From Punica granatum (Eukaryota; Streptophyta; Magnoliopsida; Myrtales; Lythraceae): a DNA stretch of 64,000 bases. This document shows positions 37,201 to 47,963 of this stretch, piece by piece. Location: assembly GCF_007655135.1 (NCBI RefSeq), contig NC_045133.1:26199845-26263844 (forward strand), given 5' to 3'. The position numbers were made by a program, and so were the translations under genes. Position 1 is the stretch's first letter; the number at the start of each line of letters is the position of its first letter. The notes beneath the pieces were generated by a model that was given only the letters and a program-made list of their open reading frames with translations, had not been told where the DNA came from and searched no databases.

Positions 37201-40200
37201 TTTTCAGCCCTTCTCCAGTCTGCTGCTCATTGGCCGAATCCTTATCTGCATAGAACTCGAAATGGAGAGTGGAGCCTAATTCCTGTGCAATAGGATCACA
37301 TCCGTTAGGCAATGCACAAGCAACTAGTCCAAGTCCCTCTTCCTTCACGCCCCATCCTTGTGCAAGTGCATACAACTTGGAACTCAAAGAAGAATCTCTG
37401 ATTGAGCACTTTCCAATGGCTTTTTTCAAAAAAGCAGCCAAGGTCTGCAGACAAGCCTCAACCACGTCCACATCAGTGGAGGCAAGTAATGCTGAAAGGT
37501 GCTGCTGCATGGAACAGAATCCCAACAAAAGTCAGAACTAAGACCAAACAAAGAACTAATGTGGAGTTTTAACTCTTGACTGCACAGAGTGCTCACACAT
37601 AGCACGGGATGTTTATCTTCTAAAGAACTTTACAGCATATGTAGGAAACGAATGTTTTATCAGCATTACACAAGGATTAAGTCTTGCTTGTACTGAAGGA
37701 ATTTAGGGAATTTAACAAAGAGCATGATCAATAATAATAGCAGAAAAAATGTAATCCTATGCCTCATTAGAAGAATGATCCCATTGTTTACTCAACATGC
37801 TGACTTTGTATATAGTAACCCAAAAAAAATGTTGCTTTCTGCATAATCATTCCTTTAATTTAGGATAATAATAATTAATATTTTTTTACAAATAAATATT
37901 ATTTAAGTTGAAAATTCATAATATAAGATGCGACAGAAAGTAGATATAAATAAAAGATCAAACCAATCACAGTAGTTAGTGGAACAGCCAATTAGACACT
38001 AGTCAACAGATTTTAGATTCCAACATATTCTTAAAAGACTTTGACCTTTAGGTTCCATTAGATATATTTCATGAAATAAGATGGACTGAGCAGATAATTC
38101 TTCAAGTTGTTGCAGAGGCATTCCAATCCAACATGTGATTCTTATGCTCCAAAAACAGACTTATAAACCCATATTCATTTTTCCACCTAAAGTTTCAACC
38201 ACAAACAAGAAATCCATGCCTACGACCCAGGAAATAAAAAAGGGAGTGTCTATGATACGGAGCCTCCTTAAGAGTGAACTTTTGCAGAGGCTCCAAAAAA
38301 AATAAGTTTCTTGCCATTTAGCAAGAAACTTGTTATTTAACAAGAAGCTTGTTATATTCAAAATTATTAGTTTCCTTCAAAATAATAAGTTTCTTATTAT
38401 TTAGTAGGCATCGTATTATGTTAGAAAATACCAAGTTTCTCGTTAAATAATAAGTTTCTTGCTATTTAACAAGTTTCTTACTATTGCATACCGACAATCA
38501 TCCGACAAATTGCAATGTGGCAGTCTCCGATGTAAAATCCTCTTTTTCAGGAGGCTCCTTAGGGAAGTTAAAAAAAATAGTCATTCTTTGCTTTCTTGCA
38601 CAATAAAATAAATTTCAACATTCAAAACCTTTTCCAATACGTGCATAGCTATGTATCCTGCTTTAGTATCGTGAAATTATTAGATCTTCAAAAAAATGAT
38701 TTCAACAGCCCATAATCTAACGATGCTAGATGTCAAAGATAATATGGTCATTGCCAGGGTTCTCAGATGCTAAAGACAGTACTACAAGCTTCAGTGGTCA
38801 AGAGAGACATAATTCTCCCTTCCTTCTTTAACGTGTGCTAGGAAATGCAGGACAGTTGTGAATAGCATAATAATCATCAATTTATGAGACAATAATAATT
38901 TGTTGTCGTCTGATGACAAGCACGGAGCAGCTATTCCTTATATTTTGCTTGTACATATAGGGCTGCTCAATAGCAAACAGGATTAGACACTGGAAAAGCT
39001 ATACCAGGAAATCAAACATCTTTAAACAACGATGTTAATGCATTTCTCATTTTCTCTACCTAAGAGACCACCACAGCTAGCCAGACATCCATTGAAAGAC
39101 TTTGCCTCAATGTTATCCAAGCAGAGATATTGACATCATTTTTTATCATGAACATAAAACTGAAGGCACTAAACATTCATGTGGCTTCCAAATATTAGCA
39201 TATAGAGTTAAAAGGTACGCACCTCATATGAACTATAGAAGTGTTTGTTGGTGCAGTTCTCCAAAATTATCCTTATAACACGAAGAATTTGGAGAACTGC
39301 AGCTTTAGGAAATGGAGGGTCAGACTCCAAAAAATTTTCCTCAAGCTGCAAATCCTTCCTTGATTTTATGTACTTCTCAAAAAAGGAATCAAAATGATCA
39401 AAGAGATCAACCCAATGATGAAAATCCCCCTGCGTCAGTAACAAATAAGCTTAATCAAATGACTACGACCAACCACAGCAATGAAAGACTCAAGATAACA
39501 AACTCACCTTATCAAACTCCCAAGAAAAACATTTGAGGGGTTCTTCTATATTTTCAAGAGGAACCACAGTCACGCTATTGATGAAGGATCTGATTTTTGG
39601 AGGCTGAAACAAGATGAAAAAGAAAATTAGATCATTAATTTAATAAAATCCTGGAAAAGTGGTTCAATACTTCTATGAGAATGCATAGAGCATATTATCG
39701 AAGAGCAAATTACAGAAGAAAGCAAACCAAAAAACGAAAGAGGGAATAACAGTGAAAGAATACATAAACACAATTATCCATATTACTCGGGCCATTTTCT
39801 TGCAAGCTCTTTCACTTTATTTCCTATCTGAAATAAAATGTAACTTACTAAAACTAAGATGCTAGTGGGGACATATCAGAAGCAACCAACCATGATGATC
39901 CAGCAAAACACAAGTCACCGTTTTACTAACAACTAAACCATGATCATCCAAGACCTTAGAGGCATTCTACTTAAAATGCAGCAGGACCATATGGAGACAC
40001 ACTTCCATAGAAGAATGAGTCATTGACGTTTCCTTTAAAATCTTTATCATGCCTAAAAGTAATCCTTGGTATATGATAGCTTCAAATGGAATGATAACAA
40101 TAATTCAGAAGATTATTCCCCAAGAGAGTATCGATCAAAAACCCAAAGATCAACTCATAACATACTTTCCACCACCTCGTTTGTTCATAGCACCGCTTGA

Positions 40201-40771
40201 AAAAACAATTTTTTTGATAGAGAGAGTTAAGTGCTCCACTAGATAACAGACTTATCTAACTCTGAGCCGATTATATCTTATTGATCTCAACTTCGGAATG
40301 AGCTTGAGGTTACGAAATACCCAATAAATAAAAAAAGTTGATATTTCTTGCAAAGCTCACCCCTTTGCACTGAGCAGCTGCAGTAAAGAAGAAATGACTG
40401 ATGACTTTCCTACTCTCTACTCGTACGCTTAACTTCAAAAACACAATCCCCAATAAAAAATTCTCGTATTTCGAAAAAAAAAATTGCAACTTTCAACCTC
40501 GAAATGTATACAGGTGTTTAGAAGGTGTCAGCAATCACTAAATTCCGAGCTGCGCAGCCAGATTATTTCCTTCTAATTGAAACCCAAGCTTCCAATGGAA
40601 TTAGTGGAAGGAGCAATCAAGAAGAAAATCAAAATCTCGAAAACAATAAAAAACGAGCCGACACTCGTCCCCGAGGACGAAAAAACGGATCTTCCACCAC
40701 TCAACAGTCAAAATGCACGGAAATGATTAAGCACTGACCACTTCCAGAGCTCTCCGCTTCAGCTTCATCAT
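25225..40771 (-). CDS. UPL1: UPL1/UPL2-type HECT E3 ubiquitin-protein ligase
   Basis: Sixteen coding exons: 40739-40771, 39508-39603, 39223-39429, 29681-37504, 29277-29594, 28942-29143, 28568-28851, 28138-28436, 27723-27982, 26625-27499, 26390-26536, 26219-26299, 25884-26109, 25653-25792, 25445-25551 and 25225-25327. They sum to 11,202 bases, 3,733 aa; remembered Arabidopsis UPL1/2 are near 3,670. The N-terminus [18 protein letters not shown] and the long alpha-helical DUF908/DUF913 armadillo-like region match the family. A UBA domain lies at about residues 1288-1330 and a UIM ([15 protein letters not shown]) at about 1338-1353. An Asp/Glu-rich tract covers about 2145-2190. The HECT domain fills the last about 370 residues. 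The catalytic cysteine is Cys3700 in [14 protein letters not shown], its codon split by an intron. It transfers ubiquitin to substrates; UPL1 and UPL2 cannot be told apart here. Confidence 0.96.
38259..38558. repeat. MITE-like foldback element in a UPL1/2 intron
   Basis: GGAGCCTCCT at 38259 is mirrored by AGGAGGCTCC ending at 38558. The interior is built of AAGTTTCTT and AAGAAACTT blocks separated by ATTTAACAAG-like spacers, able to fold on itself. It lies in the 1.7 kb intron 37505-39222. No transposase and no clear target duplication were seen. Confidence 0.55.
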
Positions 40772-43439
40772 GTGACCGTACGCATTGCACGGACGGGGAA
40801 TACTTCTTAGGGCCGATCAATCCCCAGTCCCCGAGAATTGATCAAGGCAGAGCACCCCCAGCCGACTGGCCGAAGTCAGCGGGCAATCAACTGAGTTGCC
40901 GGGGGAAGAGGTTCCAATCACACTCCGGCAGTAATCAGGGGACGCCAAGGCGATGATTGCGATTGCAGGGCCTCGGTAGAATCGAAACTTCGGGGCGCAG
41001 TGAGAATCAAAAACCTTCCTTGCGATTGATAATTAGGGTTTTACAGAGATCAAAGGGGAGGGATTGATAGAGAGGGAGAGAGAGAGAGAGCAGTAGAGAG
41101 AGAGAGAGAAGTGGAGGAGAATTCTATTCTTAACTGGGAAGGAGATGGAGAGAGGAAGCCATGTATTTATATGAAGAACAGAAATTATTATTTGATTTAA
41201 TTAAGATGGTGAAAATTCAGAAGATCTCTTCATTTGTCTAATTATCTTCTTTGTTTTTCAAAAATTTGGAGATTTTTATGTTATTTGTTTCTTTTTTTCT
41301 TTTTTTGCCAAACGTATTTCCAGTCTTATTCATCTTTTTTGTTGTGCCAATGGCGTGTAGATTCATGGCCCAACAAATTTGAAATGTAGATTTCCCTTTT
41401 TCCCATTTTATTTTTGGGAAAATTAGATTTTTTTTATTTTTTTTCACTAGTATAATATTTTAAAATTTTTCCAGCACAACACAATTTATTTTCCAACAAA
41501 ATTTGGACCGAAAGTTGGCGTCAAATATGTCATGAAAATAAAATAAAATTATATCATTCTATGAAAATTGATAAAAAAAATTTGTATTGTACTTGTATAT
41601 TCAACGATGTGCTATAAGGTAAAAATAAAAAATTGTGCCCATTTCATGAAGATGGTTAAAAATCATATTATATGTTGTAATCTTTTACTTAGTTGTTTGG
41701 GTGTTGTGTCATCCATCATTTTTGTGGAAAATAGATGGTGTGTTGTGCCATAAATTTCAAAACATTATGCTATATAGTGGAAATGTTATAATATATACTA
41801 CCGGGTGAAAAAACTTAAAATATTCTGTCATACGATGTAATTTCTCTTTTATTTTCTATAATAAGAGCGTAAAAAGGATGTTGATGTTCAATCTTTTCTC
41901 GTATCTTATTATTATTTCATCTCGTTTAAATACCGATTTATCGGCAGAGCAAATATGAAAACCAAGAGTGAAGGAAAGATTATTAATTTTTTAGTGCATT
42001 CACGAGAATTTTTATGTTTTGGCAGGACATATTTTGCTAAAATGACTCAAATTTAATTTTTTTTAACGAAATGTATTATCCCTCTCTTAATGTGTATACA
42101 TTCGAATGTAAGTTTTGACTATGCAATCAATCACTTTACAATATTATATACTAGAAAACGAAACCTGCAAAATAATTTTACAATTTTTTTTAATTCACTG
42201 ATCATATAAATTTATAAATTATTTTGACTTCATTAAGTTTTTAATCTCAATTATAATATAATATTCAATAATATATAATAGTATTCTAGATAAATACGAG
42301 AAGCTCATCATATTATTAGAGGATACGATAGTATAATTATGTTAAAATAATTAAATATTTCTCTTTCAAAAATGGGTAAAAATCAAAAGTTAAATAATAA
42401 AAAAAAGTAACATCAAAATACGAATTCAATGTAAACATAGACTTATGGGGCAGTACCTTCATGCTTATCATGCATGGTAAAATTGAGAAATTGTTTAATT
42501 AAATATTTTTGTCTTTTGTGATATCAAATTTGAGCTTTTTAAAGGTAACTTGAATTCAATTTATAAAGACAAATATATAATTTATTTTGGTGATTTTAAT
42601 GAAGCTAAATCATTATCATTCCAAAGTGTTGTTTTTTTCTTTTTTGTTTTGTAAATTTACAGTCTTATGTTACACCCTCTTGATGTAACTAAATAATCAC
42701 GTGCCTTAGATTGGCTGCAAAAGGATTTTTTTTTCTCCGTGAATAAAATGATTTTAATTTTAATTATAAAGAAATAAGAATTGATATTTTTAATGTTTAC
42801 TAAGACCCCGTGATTGAGAGACATGCAGCTAAAGGAGAGTTCTCCTTTGTAACTCTGCTTTACCTTAATAGTATAGATAGATAGACAGATAGTATAGATC
42901 GATAGATAATAGATTAAACGAAATTAACATGCCGACACATCAAGAACGAGCCAAAAGTTACAATAGCAATAATACTAATGGGGGTGGAGGAGCAAACGAA
43001 GGAACATTAGATTTGTAGTATGAATCAATATTTCCGTTACGTTATTTGATAGGAAAAAAAGCCACTTACAAAAGCCTAATATTTTTTCCCCTTCATTTGG
43101 CGATCATAAAAGTTAGAAGATCCACCTATTGTCCCATAATTTTTCAAAAAGATTGACATCCTTTATTCTCGTGAAATTATTTTATGACTCGACTTTCTTA
43201 TGAGCCAGTGAAGGCCCTTCTTTCTGTAGCTTATCAAAAACTTCCAAAGGAAGGTGAACTATACACATATATATATATATATATACATACACGCACGTAT
43301 TTTTATTTCTTTTCTTTCTTTTTCTTTCACATGAAAAAAAAAGTAAATTATTCCTTTCTTGAGGTCCACCTTATGTTGTACCAAATATACTACATGGGCC
43401 CATGTTTGGGCTTCATCGAGTAAAATGTACCATGTATTG
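40772..43439. other. UPL1/2 leader and promoter, then AT-rich intergenic DNA
   Basis: The first about 330 bases hold the leader, with GAGAGA tracts at 41060-41110 that are CT-rich on the transcribed strand. From about 41200 to 43440 the DNA is very AT-rich. It holds a GATA-type microsatellite near 42873-42910 and a (TA)n tract near 43265-43285, and no credible gene. Confidence 0.5.
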
Positions 43440-43805
43440 TCTTTCTTTTTAATCCGAAGTCGGGGATACAGTGCTAATCGGATAACCTTCAAGCATACAT
43501 AGATGATCAAGATCCGACTTAAGACCAAATTGACCTAAATCATGTGCCTGGAGATTATCAATGCAAGGGACCCAAATACAATCCCAAAAAGACAGAGTAC
43601 TGAGCATAGATATTAATATCCGAGACAATGGGCTTGATCTCCCATGGACAGTGGGAGGGACAATGGACTGCATCAACTAATAGGAGGGCATCGCTATAGA
43701 AAGCAACGGAGTTCCAGCCGCTGTCAATCGCGATCGAGAGTGCCAACAGCATTGCTTTTGCCTCTGCTTGCAGTAGGGAGCCGAAGAAGTTCGCGAAATG
43801 CAAAG
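43440..43805 (-). mobile_element. RNase H remnant of a non-LTR (LINE-type) retrotransposon
   Basis: The minus strand reads QAEAKAMLLALSIAIDSGW then VAFYSDALLLVDAV, the plant LINE-associated RNase H signature with its conserved Glu and Asp. After a frameshift it continues FWDCIWVPCIDNLQAHDLGQFG, the domain's last helix and its HDLA-like motif. Only this C-terminal piece remains. Confidence 0.75.
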
Positions 43806-44389
43806 ATTAAAAATAAGATGAATATCTAGAAACGAATTATTCTCAATAAATAGGATGAGAATATTTTATGTTCTTACAAAAAAATAATAATAATAATAAC
43901 ATTTGATATACGAGTGAATGCGATGGAGTTTTAAATCCTATGTACATTGTGCGGCTAAATCTTAGAAAAAGAGAATGTTTGAAATTTTCATAAAATATGA
44001 TGTTTGAAATTTGAATAAAATGGCCAATATGTCCTAAAAGTACGTATTTCTAAATTTTTGGAAAATAAAATATAACTTGAAATTATTGAAAAACAAGAAA
44101 AAAAAATGAAATGGAAATCTGTCTGCGTTGGATGCTTCAAATTCAAAGGGACCGCAGTGGCCAAACTCCAGTCACCTCCGGCTAGCTAGGGCCCGACAGC
44201 TTCATAGGTTCACAACGACCTCCTCTATGCGATGGAGTCAACAACGAAGCCACCGTCATTCCGGATTTATCTGCCTCTCACTCTCCTTAAAGAGAGGAGG
44301 AGAGAGGGGAAGTAGTGGCCCGACATTGGCCACTACCGCTCTAATCGAAGTCGTCGGTGGCATCGGAGGAATTTTTAAGATGATGAAAG

Positions 44390-44845
44390 GACTAATGTTA
44401 ACTTTTCAATCAAAAGCTCAAAAGTGGTTCGGAAAACAAATACTCGACTCAATTGAACAGAGAGGACCACAATATATGGGCTGGGCCTCGAAGCCCAAGA
44501 AGTAGATTTTGGGCCGAAATGAAATCATCATCTTCTTCTTCTTCTTCTGCATTCCCCGAGCATTAATTAAGTTCCATGGAAATTGCAAGGGACATCAAAA
44601 ATCAAAGTTCATCTCAAAGAAAAAAGAGCTCCATTTTTGGTCGAAAATGGTGAAAGTCTGCTTATTAATATATAGCTGAAATCGGACATTTCCGAGGGTT
44701 CTACTTCCATGATCCATCATTTAAATCACATTTTCCCGATTGCTTCTCCGGATGATTTGGTGAAGAAGTTGAAATGGAGGATTTTGGGATTGTGCGGGAA
44801 GCATGATGGTAGAGTTACACGATTGATTGAGCTGTATTCTTCTCC
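44390..44845 (+). pseudogene. Duplicated 5' fragment of the AHG2/PARN gene lacking exon 1
   Basis: 44395-44520 resembles the region just upstream of the AHG2 start (52404-52515), sharing GTTCGGAAAAC.AATACTCG, ATGGGCTGGGCCTCGAAGCC and AAGTAGATTTTGGGCCGAAA. 44560-44840 resembles AHG2 intron 1 (52940-53210), sharing TTTTTGGTCG.AAATGGTGAAA and GAAATCGGACAT. The intervening exon 1 is missing, replaced by a short CTT-repeat region. Because intron sequence is included, this is a DNA-level duplication, not a retrocopy. An open frame at 44128-44505 overlapping it is not credible as a gene. Confidence 0.7.
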
Positions 44846-45096
44846 ACTTGAATTGTGGAGAAGTCGCCAACTCAGTTTCGTTAACCATGTCATTACTGTT
44901 AAACGTCAGTTGGACATTTTCATCACATTTAACGAGAGAGTTAATCGCGTGCTAAATGTGATACCAAGGTCATAGTTGGTGCTTTTCTGAATAACTACAG
45001 AAAAATTCGTGCTAAAAACCGGGGAAAGTGTATAGTTGGTGTTTTTTTTTTTAGTAATTAACCCAAAGGAATAACGTCGAATTTTTCAATCAAAAT

Positions 45097-45477
45097 GAAA
45101 AAATAGACGTTTTGGTCCCTGAAAAATGCTGCTCACGGCATGTTCATCCCCGAAAGATTTTCTCTGCACTAATTGGTCCGACCGTTTGAAACGTTTGGAC
45201 CAATTGGTCCTTCCGTTCGTTCAAACGTTGGTCCCTGGGCAGCATCCCTCTTAGACGCCGTGAGCTTGGTCGGTCCCATCTTCTCCTCTTCTCTTCTCGG
45301 TTTCCCGCTCGAAATTAGGTCAATTCTTCTCTTCTCTTCTCGGTTTCCTTGGCTTCTTGCGATTCAGTGGTGAAATTAGGGCAGCTAGCCGTGAGATTTC
45401 TTCCGATTTCGGTCGATTGTTCGACGGATTTCTGCCGATTGTTCTTGAGATTTCATCAAATCGCCCCCGATTTCTGC
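45097..45477 (+). repeat. MULE left terminal inverted repeat
   Basis: Nearly identical to the reverse complement of 52023-52403, with only a few scattered mismatches. It includes a nested hairpin, GGTCCGACCGTTTGAAACGT.TGGACC. Similarity stops after GATTTCTGC at 45477. A roughly 115-base subterminal repeat (about 45440-45660) follows. Confidence 0.9.
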
Positions 45478-46540
45478 AATTCAGTATCTCGCCCGCAATT
45501 TCCCCAAATCGAGTAAACCCTAAATGAGGAGCAAACCGTAATTGAGGTAACGATTTCTTGCCCAGTCGTCAAATCGCCCCTGATTTCTGCAATTCAGTAT
45601 ATCGCTCGCAATTTCCCCAAATCGAGCAAACCCTAATTGAGGTGCCGATTTCTTGCACAGTCGTCAAATCGCCGCGATTTCCCCAAATTAAAATTGTGGT
45701 TTCTGGCGGTTCATACTCAAGTGAGAAGTCTGATTGTGGGTCGCCCGTGAGCATCCTCTGCGGGAGCTGGAACTTGGTAGTGGTATGATCATCCGATGCG
45801 GGTGTTCCGGTACGTTGTTCACAGGTAAGAATCCTGATTGTTGTTATCTGAAAAGCTAGATTGTTGAGCGCTCATAGGGTGTTTTGTTGTTGCATTGTTT
45901 TCCGGTGAGTAATCTGATTGTAACTCACCCGTGATCTACCTCAATTCTGTTGCATTGTTTTCCAATGAGTGGCCTGATTGTTAGTTGCTCGTGATGCTTT
46001 GTCATTGTTGGTTCAATGGCTCGAAGGGTGTTCTATTGCGTTTTTTTCCGTAGTATGGCTTGATTGTTGGTCGAAGGGGTGTTTTGCTGCGTTATTTTCT
46101 GGTGAGAGGCCTAATTGTTTTCTGCGTTGCGTTGTTTTGTGTTTTGCTGCGTTGTTTTCTGTTTTGCTGAACTTGGTATTTTTTCTCTAAAGTTTGCTGC
46201 TGAACTATGTGGATATGCATGACTCTGAAGTTTGCTGCTGAACTTGTTAATTACTTATCTCGAAAGTTTGCTGTTGAACTTGCTATTTACTTATCTCTGA
46301 CTATGAAGAATGCTGCTGCTGCATTCTGCATTATGTTATGACTGACATAATACCAACTTGGTATGCATGACCTATGAAGAATGCTGCTGCATTCTGTTAT
46401 GTTTAATTTCCTGGTCCTACTTTTCAGATTCATAGCCTATTCAAAATCGACATTGAACAGAGATAGTACAAGCAGAGAGAACAGAGAAAGTGCAAGCAGA
46501 AATAACGACCCAAGGAATGACAAAAGATATGGGAGGTTAG

Positions 46541-46966
46541 GGAAGCCATTGGAGTGGGACAAACCAATATGTCCAAAAGTCCACGGCTTATTCACCGGTT
46601 GAGGAATCAGTCAATCTCTGCGGATGTGGAAAGAAGCTCCTACTACAAATATCTACAAAGAAACAAAGCTATGATAGGCGTTTCCTTAGCTGTCCCTTAT
46701 GGAAAATAAGTGATCTTACATGTGGATACTTTAAATGGGTTGATAATGAGGAGCAACTTGAAGTGCAGCAGACTACAAGATCCCAGACTGGAGCTTTTTT
46801 TACATCCCCAAATAAACAAGCTTTAAATGTAGAAGATTACAAGCGCATGAAGAAGATGAAGAAGAAAATTCAAATGTATGAACATGAAAACAAAATGCTT
46901 AAGATTGCATGTGGTGTATTGGTTTTCATCATTGTTTTAGTCGTAGTTTGTGTTGTATTGAGATGA
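46541..46966 (+). CDS. GRF zinc-finger protein with C-terminal membrane anchor, MULE-borne (5' end unresolved)
   Basis: An open frame from after TAG (46538) to TGA (46964) lacks an early ATG, so a 5' exon is missing from my reading or the gene is partial. It contains LCGCGKK, then RRFLSCPLW, then LTCGYFKWVDNE: the C-x-C ... C ... C-G-x-F-x-W layout of a GRF zinc finger, a nucleic-acid-binding fold. A lysine-rich coiled coil (DYKRMKKMKKKIQ) follows, then a 19-residue hydrophobic tail (ACGVLVFIIVLVVVCVVL) ending in Arg. Small GRF plus coiled-coil plus tail-anchor proteins are common in plant genomes; here one travels inside a Mutator-like element. The upstream frame at 46434-46600 may be its N-terminal exon in another frame. 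Confidence 0.55.
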   Translation, partial: GSHWSGTNQYVQKSTAYSPVEESVNLCGCGKKLLLQISTKKQSYDRRFLSCPLWKISDLTCGYFKWVDNEEQLEVQQTTRSQTGAFFTSPNKQALNVEDYKRMKKMKKKIQMYEHENKMLKIACGVLVFIIVLVVVCVVLR

Positions 46967-47067
46967 CTCTGTTATTGGTAATATAATACAATATTCGACT
47001 TTGCGTGATCTGCTGTTATTGTTGCATCATCTATGTGGCTTTATATTATTGTAGCCTGTTATGTATT

Positions 47068-47872
47068 TTTTCGACAGAATACAGAAGAAAATGCATTTTT
47101 TTCAACAAAATACAAAACAATTTGCATTTTTTTAACAGAATACATAACAAAATGCATTTTTACGACAAAATACAAAACAATTTGCATTTTCCAACAGAAT
47201 ACCAAACAGAATGCATTTTTACGACAGAATACAATACAGAATGTTTTTTTTCAACATAATACATAACAGAAAGCATTTTTACGACAGAATACAATACATA
47301 ATGCTTTTTTTCAACAGAATACATAACAGAAAGCGTTTTTCCAACAGAATACCAAACAGAATGCATTTTTACGACATAATACAAAACAATTTGCATTCTC
47401 CAACAGAATACTAAACAGAATGCATTTTTACGACAGAATACAATACATAATGCTTTTTTTCAACAGAATACATAACATAAAGCGTTTTTCCAACAGAATA
47501 CCAAACAAAATGCATTTTTACGACAGAATACAAAACAATTTGCATTTTCCAACAGAATACCAAACAAAATGCATTTTTACGACAGAATACAATACATAAT
47601 GCTTTTTTTCAACAGAATACATAACAGAAAGCGTTTTTCCAACAAAATACCAAACAAAATGCATTTTTACGACAGAATACAATACAAAATGCTTTTTTTC
47701 AACAGAGTACATAACAGAAAGCATTTTTACGACAGAATACAATACAAAATGCTTTTTTTTCAACAGAATACATAACAGAAAGCGTTTTTCCAACAGCATA
47801 CCACACATAATGCATTTTTTTTCCACAGAATACTCAATGTAATACCATTTTTTCAACATAATACATAACCAC
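47068..47872. repeat. Higher-order minisatellite, about 27 units of 28-31 bp
   Basis: Units follow (C/T)(A/G)ACAGAATAC..AACA.AATGCATTTTT. Four variants, ending CAATTTGCATTTT, AATGCATTTTTACG, AATGCTTTTTTT and GAAAGCGTTTTT, recur in a fixed order, so a larger unit of roughly 118 bases is itself repeated. There are no unique spacers. It lies between the convergent 3' ends of the GRF frame and the transposase. Both strands stay open for long stretches simply because of the repeat. Confidence 0.9.
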
Positions 47873-47963
47873 AAACATACAACTATTGCAGGTCTTGTTG
47901 ACATCTAATTAGTATAAACCACAATTAAAACTATACAAAATGCCTATCAGGTCTATTAACTCC

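Noticed and set aside
29716..37541. Many plus-strand frames of 60-110 codons
   Set aside because: Antisense to the giant UPL1/2 exon, with no independent homology.
42830..42865. Short inverted repeat AAAGGAGA..TCTCCTTT resembling a miR399 segment
   Set aside because: The stem is only about 8 bases and no star arm is present.
44128..44505. 125-codon frame upstream of the AHG2 fragment
   Set aside because: Its second half is AHG2 promoter-like DNA; no protein family was recognised.
47068..47872. Regular 28-31 bp repeats resembling a CRISPR array
   Set aside because: The units are contiguous with no unique spacers, and the setting is a plant transposon; it is a minisatellite.
47005..47904. 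Long open frames on both strands over the minisatellite
   Set aside because: Repeat length and composition create open frames on either strand; the repeated peptides have no known family.
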